A stretch of 10,105 bases of DNA from the NCBI GenBank assembly GCA_964555845.1, contig CAZKUA010000022.1, forward strand, positions 1-10,105. The letters run 5' to 3'. This DNA comes from JALNXF01 sp964555845 (GTDB lineage Bacteria > Patescibacteriota > Gracilibacteria > BD1-5 > UBA2023). The notes under the pieces are model-generated. The model had not been told where the DNA came from and searched no databases. It worked only from the letters and a program-made list of their open reading frames with translations. Below, one piece after another: positions 1-7,816 of the stretch (positions within the stretch are counted from its first letter, which is position 1; every line of letters starts with the position of its first letter). The translations under genes were made by a program, and so were the position numbers.

Positions 1-50
1 TGATAAAACAAATTTTTCTTGAAATATTATTAAAAAAGAATCTCCCTCTT

Positions 51-79
51 CTGTCATTCCCGCGCAGGCGGGAATCTAT
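51..79 (+). repeat. REP-like palindrome, copy A
   Basis: A short palindrome with stem ATTCCCGC (56-63), loop GCAG and stem GCGGGAAT (68-75), framed by CTGTC on the left and CTAT on the right. It differs from the copy at 8862-8890 only in the loop base region. It is far more G+C-rich than its surroundings. It ends 22 bases before the start of the GIY-YIG gene, and its partner at 403-435 lies on the other side of that gene in opposite orientation. Such palindromes are widespread in bacterial genomes; the role here is unknown. Confidence 0.88.
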
Positions 80-101
80 AAAAATAAAAAAACCTTTTTT
101 T

Positions 102-389
102 ATGAAAACCTACTATATTTATATTATAGCAAGTGAAAATGAAACATTATATATTTGAGTAACTTCAAATTTAATAAAAAGAATATATGAACATAAAAAT
201 AAAACATTTGATTGATTTTCAAAAAAATATAATATAACTAAGTTAGTTTATTATGAGATATATAATAATTCAATTGAGTCAATAAATAGAGAAAAACAAC
301 TTAAAAAATGGAATAGAGAATGGAAAATAAATTTAATAAATGAAAATAATCCTTTATGGAAAGATTTGTATGAAGATATTATAAAATAA
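102..389 (+). CDS. Small GIY-YIG domain nuclease (URI/UPF0213-like), 95 aa
   Basis: Translated with UGA as Gly this is a compact single-domain GIY-YIG protein. The first motif is YIY (residues 5-7), followed by LYIG at 16-19 whose glycine is a UGA codon, the conserved Arg27 and His31 of RIYEHK, and the REKQLKKW stretch (63-70) where Glu64 is the expected metal-binding catalytic residue. The end (NPLWKDL) is typical of this small family. GIY-YIG domains cut DNA; the cellular role of these stand-alone forms is poorly defined. The ATG at 102 gives the usual family length; the frame stays open upstream through the palindrome to the window edge, but that stretch looks like translated repeat. No Shine-Dalgarno site is visible. 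The gene sits between two inverted REP-like elements, so a role in their spread is possible but inferred. Confidence 0.85.
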
Positions 390-402
390 GGAGGATTTAA
401 TT

Positions 403-435
403 GACAGATTCCCGGGACAAGCCCGAGAATGACAG
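403..435 (-). repeat. REP-like palindrome, copy B (inverted relative to copy A)
   Basis: On the minus strand this reads CTGTCATTCTCGGG, a short loop, then CCCGGGAATCTGTC. The stem is 408-416 with 422-430 and has one mismatch. The outer CTGTCATTC and GAATCT match copy A, but the stem interior is different (TCGGG instead of CCGC). GACAG stands on both sides of the plus-strand stem. A further fragment, GGCGGGAATG at 442-451, looks like half of a copy-A-type element. Together A and B bracket the GIY-YIG gene as an inverted pair. Confidence 0.82.
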
Positions 436-524
436 AAAAGAGGCGGGAATGATAATAAAATATAAATTTATTTTAAACCCCTTAATCTTCTTTATTAAGA
501 AAGAAATAATAACCTACAATATTT

Positions 525-1292
525 ATGAAACTAATATCTTTTAATGTAAACGGAATAAGATCTAATATCCAAAAAGGATTTTTGGATTATTTAATTAGTG
601 AAAATCCTGATATTATCGGGCTTCAAGAGGTGAAAGCACAGGAAAATGAGTTACCAATTAAAATTGATTTAGCTTCGCTTTGATATGAGATTTACTGGAA
701 TAGCGCAAATAAAAAATGATATAGTGGAACTGCTATTTTTACAAAAATTAAACCACTTTCAGTAAGTTATTGACTTTGACTTGCAGAGCATGATGAAGAA
801 TGAAGAATAATTACGCTAGAATTTGAGAATTTCTATTTTGTAAATGTGTATACTCCAAATGCGAAGCGTGAGCTTGAAAGACTGGATTATCGCCAACTCT
901 GGGATTCTCTTTTTCTTGATTATCTCAAAAGACTTGAGCAAAATAAACCAGTTATAACTTGCTGAGATTTTAATGTAGCACATCAGGAAATCGACCTTAC
1001 AAATCCTAAAACAAACAAATGAAATGCAGGTTTTACCCCAGAGGAAAGAGAATGATTTTCTAAATTTATAAGTTCAGGCTTTATTGATACTTTCCGTTAT
1101 TTCTATCCAGACAAGACCTGAGAGTATTCATGGTGGAGTAATTTCGCTAATTCTCGCGCTCGTAATATTGGCTGGCGTATAGATTATTTCTTGATTTCTA
1201 ATACTCTAAAAAATAAACTAAAATCTGCTTTTATTAAACAAGAAGTGAGATGATCTGATCATTGTCCAGTTGGGATTGAGATTGAGTTATAA
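525..1292 (+). CDS. xth: Exonuclease III / AP endonuclease, 255 aa
   Basis: This is a member of the ExoIII/APE1 family, which cleaves DNA at abasic sites and removes 3' blocking groups in base-excision repair. The full set of signatures is present: SFNVNGIRS (5-13) with the metal-site Asn7, LQEVK with catalytic Glu35, YTPNAKRELERLDYR near 110, the GDFNVAH motif, GWRIDYF, and the terminal GSDHCPV with Asp245 and His246. The length of 255 residues is normal for the family. About ten glycines are UGA, including that of GDFN and of GSDH. ATG at 525 aligns with the family's MK-I-SFN start. It follows the GIY-YIG gene and its repeats by about 90 bases and its stop is one base from the convergent clpB stop, so there is no room for a terminator between them. 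Confidence 0.96.
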
Positions 1293-1293
1293 T

Positions 1294-3996
1294 TTACTTC
1301 ACCACCAATTTTCCTCATTTATAATCCAAGTCAAGCTTATCTCATTCATTTATTTTTCCAGATAATATTAGCGTAGAAAGTTCATTTACGATGTGTTTTG
1401 TGATAGCTCTTTTTAGTGGACGAGCTCAATATTCTGGGTTGTATCACTCTTTTATTAAGAAATTTTTAAGCGCTTCACTAAAATTTATCCTTATATTTTT
1501 TTCTTGTAAACGCTCACTTACTTCAGATAAAGATATATCTATAATTTTATTTAATATTTCTTTATCTAGAGGATTAAACACTATTATATCATCAATTCTA
1601 TTTATAAATTCTGGGGTAAAATGTTTGTTTAGTTGTCAGATTACCTTTTCTTTTATTTCAGAGAATTTTGACAGTATTTTTGGTTTTTTTGATTTTTCTG
1701 ATACATCAAATCATATCTCTCTATTTTCAAAAGAAAACTCCTTACTTCAGATATTAGACGTCATTATAATTATGGTATTTTTAAAATTTACTGTTCTTCA
1801 TTTGCTGTCAGTAAGTCTTCCATCATCTAGAATTTGCAAAAATATATTAAATACATCGCGATGAGCCTTTTCTATTTCATCAAATAAAATTACTGAGTAT
1901 GGTTTTCTTCTTACAGCTTCGGTTAGCTGCCCTCACTCATTGTGTCATATATAACCAGGAGGCGATCCAATAAGGCGAGAAACTGAGTGGGATTCCATAT
2001 ATTCTGACATATCAATTCTTATAAATGCATTTTTATCATTAAATAATTCAAGTGCTAGAGCCTTAGCAGTTTCTGTCTTTCCTACTCAGGTTGGTCCGAG
2101 AAATAAAAAACTTCAAATAGGCTTTTTCTCATCACTAAGTCAAGCTTTATTTCTCTGAATAGATTGAGAAACTAATTTCAAAGCCTCATCTTGTCATACT
2201 ACATTTTTTTGAAGTCTAGAGAATAGATGAAGATATTTTTCTTGATCTTTTTCGACAAGTTTTCAAACTGGAATTCCTGTCCATTTTGAGATAATTTCTG
2301 CAATATCCTCAATTTGTACGCTATCTTTTAAATATGAATCTCAGCTTTTTTTAATTTGCAATAGCTCATTTTCTAGATTTACAATTTCTTTTTCAAACGC
2401 TGGAATTTCCCCATATCTAAGCTTCGCAACCGCTTGATAATCAAATTTTCTCTCAAAATCATCAGCTTCTATTTTTAATTTATCTATGTTTTGTTTTATC
2501 TCTTTCATTTTCACTATCAAGTCTTTTTCTTTTTGCCATTTAGATAATTTTGTTCTAAAAAGCTCTTGTTTATCGGCTAATTGTTTTTCTATTTCATTTT
2601 GTCATTCTGAACGTAGTGAAGAATCTACTTTTTCCTCTCTTTTAAAATTTAGAGAAGAAATGGTAGATCCTTCGTTTCACTCAGGATGACTTTTATCTAT
2701 TTTTTCATTTTTTAAAGCCTCTTTTTCGATTTCAAGAGATCTGATTTCTTTCTCTAAAATATCAAGTTCTACTGGTTTTGAAGTTGAGCTCATTTTCACA
2801 CTTGCTGCAGCTTCATCTATTAAATCTATTGCTTTGTCTGGCAATTTTCTATCACTTATATATTTACTACTTAGCTCAACCGCTCCGACAATTGCTTTAT
2901 CAGCTATTTTTATACCATGAAATGTTTCATATCTATCTTTTATTCATCTTAAAATTGCTATGGCGTCATCAGGCGTTGGTTCATCTATCATAACTGGCTG
3001 AAACCTACGCTCTAGCGCTTGATCTTTTTCTATATATTTACGATATTCATTAATTGTCGTCGCACCAATAACTCTAATCTGACCACGAGCTAAAGCTGGT
3101 TTTAAGAGATTTCCAGCATCAGTAGAGCCTTCTTGGCTACCGGCTCAGACAATTGTATGAACTTCATCAATAAATAATATTATTCCTCCATCTGATTTTT
3201 CTACTTCTTTAATTACAGATTTTAATCTTTCTTCAAATTCTCATTTAAACTTGGCTCCAGCAATGAGAGATCCCATATCTAGAGACATTATTTTTTTATT
3301 TTTTAGATTATCTGGAATATCATTTTCTACAATTTTACGAGCAATTCACTCTACAATCGCAGTCTTTCAGACTCCAGGGTCTCAGATAATAACTGGATTA
3401 TTTTTTTGTCTACGAGAGAGTATCTGGATAGTTCTTCTAATCTCGGCTTCTCTTCCTATAACTGGATCTATTTTTCATTCTTTAGCTAATTCTACCAAAT
3501 CTATGGTATATTTTTTAAGCGATTCATACATATTTTCTGCATTATTTGAAGTCACTTTTTCACCATGCCTTAGAGTTTCCACCTCTTTTTTGTAATTTAT
3601 AAAATCAATTTTTTCACTTGTAAATATATCTTTTAAACTACTCGCTTTCTCAATAAGACTCATAAATAAATGCTCTTCTGTGATATAATTATCTTGCATG
3701 GTTTTAGCTAAATTATCAGCAAAAGCAAGAACTTGATTAAATTCGTTTGTTACTCAGAGAGTCACTCCTTGTCCGCTAATTTTTGGCAAAGAATTAACTT
3801 TTTGTCCTATTTTTGAAATAAGAGTTTCTATATTAATTTTGAGTCTCCCTAAAATTTCTAGATTAATACTGTCTTTTGACGAAAGAATGGCTAATAATAA
3901 ATGAGAGGATTCTAGCGTTGAATTGGAATTATTAATAGCTAGGTTTTGTGCTTCTTGCAATCTAGAAGAAGCAGAAATTGTATATTTTTCTTGCAT
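1294..3996 (-). CDS. clpB: ATP-dependent chaperone ClpB (Hsp100 disaggregase), 900 aa
   Basis: ClpB is a hexameric AAA+ unfoldase that rescues aggregated protein together with the DnaK system. The protein starts with the Clp N-domain (MQEKYTISASSRLQEAQNLA), then AAA1 with Walker A GDPGVGKT at 205-212, the coiled-coil middle domain, and AAA2 with GPTGVGKT at 634-641. The C-terminus has YNPEYGARPLKRAI and ends GGKLVVK. Several Walker glycines are UGA. The spacing between the two Walker lysines is 429 residues (211 and 640), 30 more than in E. coli ClpB (K212, K611), which equals the 30 codons of the repeat inserted at 2601-2690. The frame is otherwise continuous from ATG 3996 to TAA. A strong promoter and a CIRCE-like operator precede it. 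No Shine-Dalgarno site is seen. Confidence 0.96.
2601..2690. repeat. 90-bp composite palindrome inserted in frame in clpB
   Basis: Two 28-base arms face each other: 2601-2628 starts GTCATTCTGAACG and ends AAGAATCTAC; 2663-2690, read on the minus strand, starts GTCATCCTGAG and ends AAGGATCTAC. About 34 A+T-rich bases separate them. The whole is exactly 90 bp, so the clpB frame is preserved and the element adds 30 residues (from SHPEGNEGST to SSLRSEGQ) at about residues 436-465 in the middle domain. The arm ends match the GTCATYC...GRATCT framing of the other palindromes in this window. In-frame palindromes in genes are known from the Rickettsia palindromic elements; relationship is not implied. 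Confidence 0.85.
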
Positions 3997-4021
3997 AATT
4001 TTATAAGTTAAAAAATATTTC

Positions 4022-4048
4022 TTAGCACACGCATTATATACGTGCTAA
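4022..4048 (-). promoter_or_regulatory. CIRCE-like operator of clpB (probable HrcA site)
   Basis: An inverted repeat with the 9-9-9 geometry of CIRCE: minus strand TTAGCACGT, nine bases, GTGTGCTAA. The outer seven bases of each arm match the CIRCE consensus (TTAGCACTC-N9-GAGTGCTAA) and form a perfect inverted pair; the inner two differ. It lies 26 bases upstream of the clpB start and its spacer contains the -10 box, so a bound HrcA repressor would block transcription. hrcA itself is not in the window. Confidence 0.78.
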
Positions 4049-4060
4049 TTATAAAGTCAA
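4033..4060 (-). promoter_or_regulatory. Sigma70-type promoter of clpB
   Basis: On the minus strand TTGACT (4055-4060) is followed after 16 bases by a perfect TATAAT (4033-4038). The -10 box falls inside the spacer of the CIRCE-like repeat. Transcription would start near 4026, leaving a leader of about 30 bases before the clpB ATG. Confidence 0.75.
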
Positions 4061-4079
4061 ATTAATTTTTAGTGAAAAT

Positions 4080-4110
4080 AAAAAAAGACTTCATTTTGAA
4101 GTCTTTTTTT
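4080..4110 (-). terminator. Rho-independent terminator of the small minus-strand gene
   Basis: Stem AAAGACTTC (4084-4092), loop ATTTT, stem GAAGTCTTT (4098-4106), with an A run on the left and a T run on the right, so it could work on both strands. It lies just downstream of the gene ending at 4123 and just upstream of the clpB promoter, and so insulates clpB from the upstream unit. Confidence 0.8.
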
Positions 4111-4122
4111 ATATAAATTTTT

Positions 4123-4329
4123 TTATCTTCCTCTACTGGCGGCTCTTCCTGGGCGTTGTCTATTATTAAAATTATTTAGAGGTTTTCATTTTCCAAATGA
4201 ATTTGAGTTTAGAAATGCTGGTCTAGCTTGTTGAATAGGTGGAATAGTTTTTGGTTTTTCTGTGATTTTTTCGGCTTCTTTTGAGGTTTCTTCTAGAATT
4301 TCTTCCTCATTTTTAGTAGTTTTACTCAT
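4123..4329 (-). CDS. Small hypothetical protein with acidic start and RG-rich basic tail, 68 aa
   Basis: I do not recognise this protein. It begins MSKTTKNEEEILEETSKEAEKI, a Glu/Lys-rich segment likely to be disordered or helical, passes through a proline-containing middle (TIPPIQQARPAFLNSN), and ends with a basic, Gly/Arg/Asn-rich tail (FNNRQRPGRAASRGR). One glycine is a UGA codon. There is no signal peptide or membrane segment. RG-rich tails often bind nucleic acid, so a small RNA-binding protein is a reasonable guess only. Support for it being real: start and stop fit tightly between tRNA-Leu and a good terminator, and composition is protein-like on this strand. It may be transcribed together with the tRNA upstream. 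Confidence 0.6.
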
Positions 4330-4367
4330 AAATATTTAGATTAATAAATAAATAATTTTAGCTTTTA

Positions 4368-4452
4368 TGGTGCCCGAAGAGGGAATCGAACCCTCACTTC
4401 TCGCGAAACGGGATTTTGAGTCCCGCGTGTCTACCAATTCCACCATTCGGGC
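4368..4452 (-). tRNA. tRNA-Leu (anticodon CAA)
   Basis: A type II tRNA with encoded CCA. Acceptor GCCCGAA pairs with TTCGGGC, followed by discriminator A and CCA. The D arm has the Leu-typical GTGGAATTGGTAGACAC. The anticodon stem CGGGA/TCCCG carries the loop CTCAAAA, giving anticodon CAA for UUG codons. An extended variable arm precedes the T arm GAGGG-TTCGATT-CCCTC. The gene starts 5 bases after the stop of the membrane-protein gene upstream, so it may be processed from a shared transcript. Confidence 0.95.
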
Positions 4453-4457
4453 GCTTT

Positions 4458-4694
4458 TTAATAGATGCTTGTATAAAAAATGTAATTCAGTAAATTTGCT
4501 GTAATTATACAGATAATCAGAGGAATTAAGCTAAGCAACCACCGTTTTATATATTTTTTTACTTTAGTGTAATCTTTTTTCATTCTACCATAAAAATAAT
4601 AAATTATAATGGCTGGTATTAGGCATGCTGTTGGTATAAAAAAGAATTGTGCCAGATATGAAAAAAATGTTTCAAAAAAAATTAGCGTATACAT
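4458..4694 (-). CDS. Small hypothetical integral membrane protein, 78 aa
   Basis: Unrecognised. From ATG 4694 the protein is almost all hydrophobic: one long membrane stretch around residues 2-35 (possibly one or two helices, IFFETFFSYLAQFFFIP then ACLIPAIIIYYFYG), a strongly basic loop (RMKKDYTKVKKYIKR, about 37-51), and a second stretch (LLSLIPLIICIITANLLNYIF). The basic loop suggests it faces the cytoplasm. A TTG seven codons upstream (4715) could also start it, but the ATG is simpler; neither has a Shine-Dalgarno site. It contains no UGA codon, so it gives no recoding evidence. It runs into the tRNA-Leu gene. Whether it is translated is uncertain, though the hydrophobic-basic-hydrophobic pattern supports it. 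Confidence 0.5.
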   Translation of the reverse strand: MYTLIFFETFFSYLAQFFFIPTACLIPAIIIYYFYGRMKKDYTKVKKYIKRWLLSLIPLIICIITANLLNYIFYTSIY

Positions 4695-4749
4695 ATTTAT
4701 ATAAAAAGGTACCAAGAGCTTATATAAAAAATTATAAAAGTCAAAAAAA

Positions 4750-4777
4750 TTAGACTTTAAATTAAAATTTATATAAT
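4750..4777 (+). promoter_or_regulatory. Possible prfA promoter
   Basis: A perfect TATAAT at 4772-4777 lies 37 bases before the prfA start, with TTAGAC 16 bases upstream as a weak -35. The A+T-rich background makes chance -10 matches common. Confidence 0.4.
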
Positions 4778-4813
4778 GTGTTTAAAAGTTTTTTATAAAA
4801 TAAATTTAAATTT

Positions 4814-5884
4814 ATGAAATTTGAACTAGATAATTTAGTGAAGGATTATGAGGATATGGATTTAGAGCTAGCTAATCCTGATATTTATAGTGATCCAAAA
4901 AAACTAAAAGAGATTATGCAAAGAAAAAAAGGCCTTGAGGAAGCAGTAATACTTTATAAAGAATACAAAAAACTTAATTCTAATTTAGAAGATGCTAAAA
5001 ATATGCTCCGCACTGAAAAAGACGCTGAAATGCTTGAAATGGCAAAGGAGGAAATAGATGTTTCTAATGCGAAAATTGAAGAATTAGAAGAAAAATTAAG
5101 AATTTCGCTTATTCCAAAAGATAAAAATGATGATAAAAATATAATTTTGGAAGTAAGAGCGGGAACCGGATGAGAAGAAGCGTCACTTTTCGCTAGAGAA
5201 CTTGCTAATTCTTATATGATTTTTGCAAAAAGTGAGGGATTTAATCTTGAAATCCTTGAAGAATCACTAAGTGAAAATGATTGATATAAAGAAATTATTA
5301 TGAAAATAAGCGGAGATGGAGCTTATTCTAGATTTAAATTTGAAGCAGGAACTCATAGAGTACAAAGAATTCCTGAGACAGAAAATAAATGAAGAGTTCA
5401 TACTTCTGCTATTACTGTTGCGGTTTTACCTGAGGCTGAGGATGTGGATGTGGAAATTCGCGATGAAGACCTAGAAATCACAACTTGTAGAGCGAGTGGA
5501 GCCTGATGACAACATGTAAATAAAGTAGAATCAGCTATTAGAATTGTGCATAAACCCTCATGACTCGCTGTAGAGTGTCAAGACCAAAGAAGTCAATTAA
5601 AAAATAAAGAAAGAGCTATGACAGTACTTAGAACTAGACTACTTGCCCTAGAAGAAGAAAAGAAAATGCAAGAAGTTGGAGCCGCAAGACTAGCACAAGT
5701 CTGAAGTTGAGATAGAAGTGAAAAAATTAGAACTTATAATTTCCCACAAGATAGAGTCACAGACCATAGAATCTGACAGAATTATTCTAATTTACCAGCT
5801 ATTATGATGTGAAAATTATGACACATCATCGATGACCTGGCAGTCGCAGATCAGACCAGAAAATTAGAGGAATTGAATAAATAG
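4814..5884 (+). CDS. prfA: Peptide chain release factor 1, 356 aa
   Basis: RF1 reads UAA and UAG in the ribosomal A site and triggers release of the finished protein. The N-terminal coiled coil spans roughly residues 1-100. RAGTGGEEA starts the core. The recognition loop has PET at 187-189 (RVQRIPETE), the PxT tripeptide of RF1 rather than the SPF of RF2. The catalytic GGQ is at 231-233 within RASGAGGQHVNKVESAIR. Length is normal (about 360). Its two catalytic glycines are UGA-UGA, and several other glycines are UGA, so the factor can only be made by a cell that reads UGA as Gly. RF1 alone suffices for such a cell; RF2 would be harmful. The gene ends in UAG, the only intact gene here that does, and converges on pilC with 4 bases between stops. 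Confidence 0.97.
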
Positions 5885-5888
5885 AAAA

Positions 5889-6998
5889 TTATTTTATCAC
5901 ATTTCAAATACTTAAAAAAGGAAGGAGAATTGCCATAATTATGGTTCAGACTACGGCTCAGATAACAACTATTATGATAGGTTCTAGCATTGTTGATAGG
6001 TTCTTAACAGTGTGGTCAATTTCTTTGGCGTAGCGAGCCGAACTTCTTTCAAGCATCTTTGCTAGAGTTCAGGTTTGCTCTCAGATTTTGATTGCTGTGG
6101 TGAGTTCGATAGGGAAGAGAGTTGATCTTTCCTCGGCTATTTTTAGGTCAAGTTTTTCTTCTGGGGTTAGAGTTTTTCTACTTTTTAATTCTATAAGATT
6201 TCATCACATTGAAGAGCTTAGAGTTTTTCAATTTTTGATATTTTCAAGAATTTTCTCATATTCTCTCGCATAATATAGATTAGTTGTTCAATTTCTAAGA
6301 ATTAAAAGCGCCTTATTTATCATAATTCCAGATGAAAGAAGAGTTGATAAAAAATCAGCAAAATTCACTAGAATTTTTTTCTTGATAATATCTCAAAATA
6401 TAGGGATATTTAAAATTGCTTTGTCTACTTTTATTTTAATATTTTTTTGCTTAAGCAAAAATTTAAAAACAAATCAAAGAACTACAAAAAATCCTAAAAT
6501 ATATAATCATTTTTCTCTGACAATATGACTAAAACTAATTACTGCTTTGGTTAGGCCTGGAAGGTTTGTATTTGCATCTCTATAAATTGCTTCAATTTTT
6601 GGGATTACATAAATCATCATCACAGTTATCATTGCCATAGTTACTACAACGATAGCTATGGGATAAATCATAGCTTGAGTGATTTTATTTTTTAGATTTA
6701 AGTCTTTTTCTTCTTTTTGTGAAATAATTTCTAAAGATCTTCAGACTTTTCAAATGGCTTCTCAGGCTTCAAGCATTGCCATATCAAAGACATTAAAGAC
6801 TTTTTTATTTTTTAGGGATACTCTAAATAAATTCTCTCAAGCTTCAATATCCTTTTTAATATTTTCACTTAAGTTTTTTAAATTTTTGTTTTTTGTCTGA
6901 TATATAATAATATTTAAGGCTTGAATTACAGGAATTCAAGCATTTATTAGGTTTCACAGATTTTCAAAAAATAGAATTTTTTGTTTTGTACTAATCAT
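5889..6998 (-). CDS. pilC: Type II secretion / type IV pilus inner-membrane platform protein (PilC/GspF family), 369 aa
   Basis: Two T2SSF domains with the classic membrane pattern. The first domain (LFFENLGNLINAGIPVIQALNII) leads into the first helix (AMIYPIAIVVVTMAMITVMMIYVIPKI, about residues 110-135), a second helix near 165-180 (LYILGFFVVLGFVFKFLL), then the second domain (FADFLSTLLSSGIMINKALLIL ... AIKIGEQTGTLAKML) and a last helix (LEPIIIVVIGAVVGTIIMAILLPFL). These proteins form the base on which the ATPases PilB/PilT or GspE drive pilus or pseudopilus assembly. CPR bacteria commonly have type IV pili for DNA uptake or contact with hosts. No other pilus gene is in the window. It is slightly shorter than the usual 400 residues at the N-terminus. 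Many glycines are UGA, including those of GEQTGTL. Symbol given by family; orthology is not proven. Confidence 0.9.
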
Positions 6999-7103
6999 TT
7001 TTGTTTATTAATTACCATTTAAGTGTATCATATATTTTAAAAATTTGCAAAAAATTAAAAGGTGAATAGTATATTAAAGTTTTATAATTTAAAGTTTGCG
7101 CTT

Positions 7104-7535
7104 ATGTTTAAAATGTTTAATGTTAAAAAAGATGAGGATGATAGCTCAGATAGTGGCATTGATGTAGAAATTAGAGAAGAAGATATTGTGGAAGAAGATG
7201 TTGGACAAGTTGCTTTAGATATTATTGAATTAGAGGATTCTATTGTGATAGTAGCGCCACTTGCCGGAGTTACAATTGATGAAGTTGATATTTCTATTTC
7301 AAAAAATATTTTAACTATTTCGGGTAATAGAGAAAGACCAGAATTTTACGCTGATAATCAAAAAATATTAGTTGAAGAATGTTTTTTTGGACCGTTTTCT
7401 AGATCTATTATTATGCCAGAAAATCTAGCTTTTAACAGAATTAAAGCTACTATGGAAAATAATTTATTAATTGTTGATGTGCCAAAGCTACAATTTTCAT
7501 CAAAAACTATAAAAATTAATAAACTTGAAGGATAA
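7104..7535 (+). CDS. Small heat-shock protein, Hsp20/alpha-crystallin family, 143 aa
   Basis: An ATP-independent holdase that keeps unfolding proteins soluble, usually as a large oligomer. After an acidic N-terminal arm (DEDDSSDSGIDVEIREEDIVEED) the alpha-crystallin domain follows: APLAGVTIDEVDISISKNILTISGNRE, then FGPFSRSIIMPENL, then FNRIKATMENNLLIVDVPK, the family's A-x-x-x-N-G-L-like signature. The C-terminal I-x-I anchor is present as TIKIN. I take ATG 7104; an open frame extends to a GTG at 7062 and a further ATG lies at 7113. No UGA codon occurs. TATAAT at 7083-7088 may be its -10 box, which would favour 7104, but a -35 is not clear. No CIRCE site is visible. The stop overlaps the next start as TAATG. 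Confidence 0.9.
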   Translation: MFKMFNVKKDEDDSSDSGIDVEIREEDIVEEDVGQVALDIIELEDSIVIVAPLAGVTIDEVDISISKNILTISGNRERPEFYADNQKILVEECFFGPFSRSIIMPENLAFNRIKATMENNLLIVDVPKLQFSSKTIKINKLEG

Positions 7536-7816
7536 TGTTCTCTAAAAGAAAGAAAAATGTGACAAAATGAATTAAAAGAGTTGATGCTGTGATAACTTGA
7601 CTTATTTTGGGTTGAATCTTAGCATCAGTTTACGGAGTAAAAAAATATGAGCAACATCATCAAAAAGACGAACAAGAAAAAATTGAAATTAAAGAACCTA
7701 AAAAATCTAATTTCCTCAAACAATTTTTTATCTGAGACGAAAAACAAGAGCAAAAAGATAGCTTACTTAAAACAGTTTTTAAAATTATTTTAAAAAACTT
7801 TTTATGAAAAAAATAA
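7535..7816 (+). CDS. Hypothetical single-pass membrane protein, 93 aa
   Basis: Unrecognised. A basic start (MFSKRKKNVTKGIKRVD) is followed by one Gly-rich membrane helix (AVITGLILGGILASVYGVKKY, about 18-38) and a Lys/Glu/Gln-rich soluble tail. The basic N-terminus suggests an inside start with the tail outside, or a simple anchor; the helix resembles those of YtxH-type small membrane proteins only in general character. Glycines at residues 12, 22 and 26 and near the end are UGA. Start overlaps the hsp20 stop by one base (TAATG), so translation is probably coupled. It overlaps the next gene by 13 bases. Read with UGA as stop, it would end at 7805-7807 in a classic ATGA overlap; with UGA as Gly it gains only GKK before TAA. 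Confidence 0.72.

Noticed and set aside
3..101. N-terminal extension of the GIY-YIG gene to the window edge
   Set aside because: The frame is open but has no ATG, and most of it is the translated palindrome (SFPRRRES). Family length and the MKTYYIYI start support ATG 102.
51..451. CRISPR array
   Set aside because: The repeats are few, inverted rather than direct, and separated by a gene rather than by spacers of uniform size.
481..510. Terminator after the GIY-YIG gene (CTTAAT...ATTAAG)
   Set aside because: A 6-bp A+T-rich stem with a 7-base loop and no T run after it; too weak.
1391..1864. A 157-aa plus-strand open frame inside clpB
   Set aside because: It is antisense to the conserved AAA2 and C-terminal regions of ClpB and has no family features.
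2486..2689. A 67-aa plus-strand open frame reading CHSERSEEST
   Set aside because: It is the antisense reading of the repeat inserted in clpB; such peptides arise wherever this repeat lies in an open frame.
7062..7103. GTG start for Hsp20
   Set aside because: The extra 14 residues are not family-like, no ribosome site precedes the GTG, and a possible -10 box (7083-7088) lies between it and the ATG.
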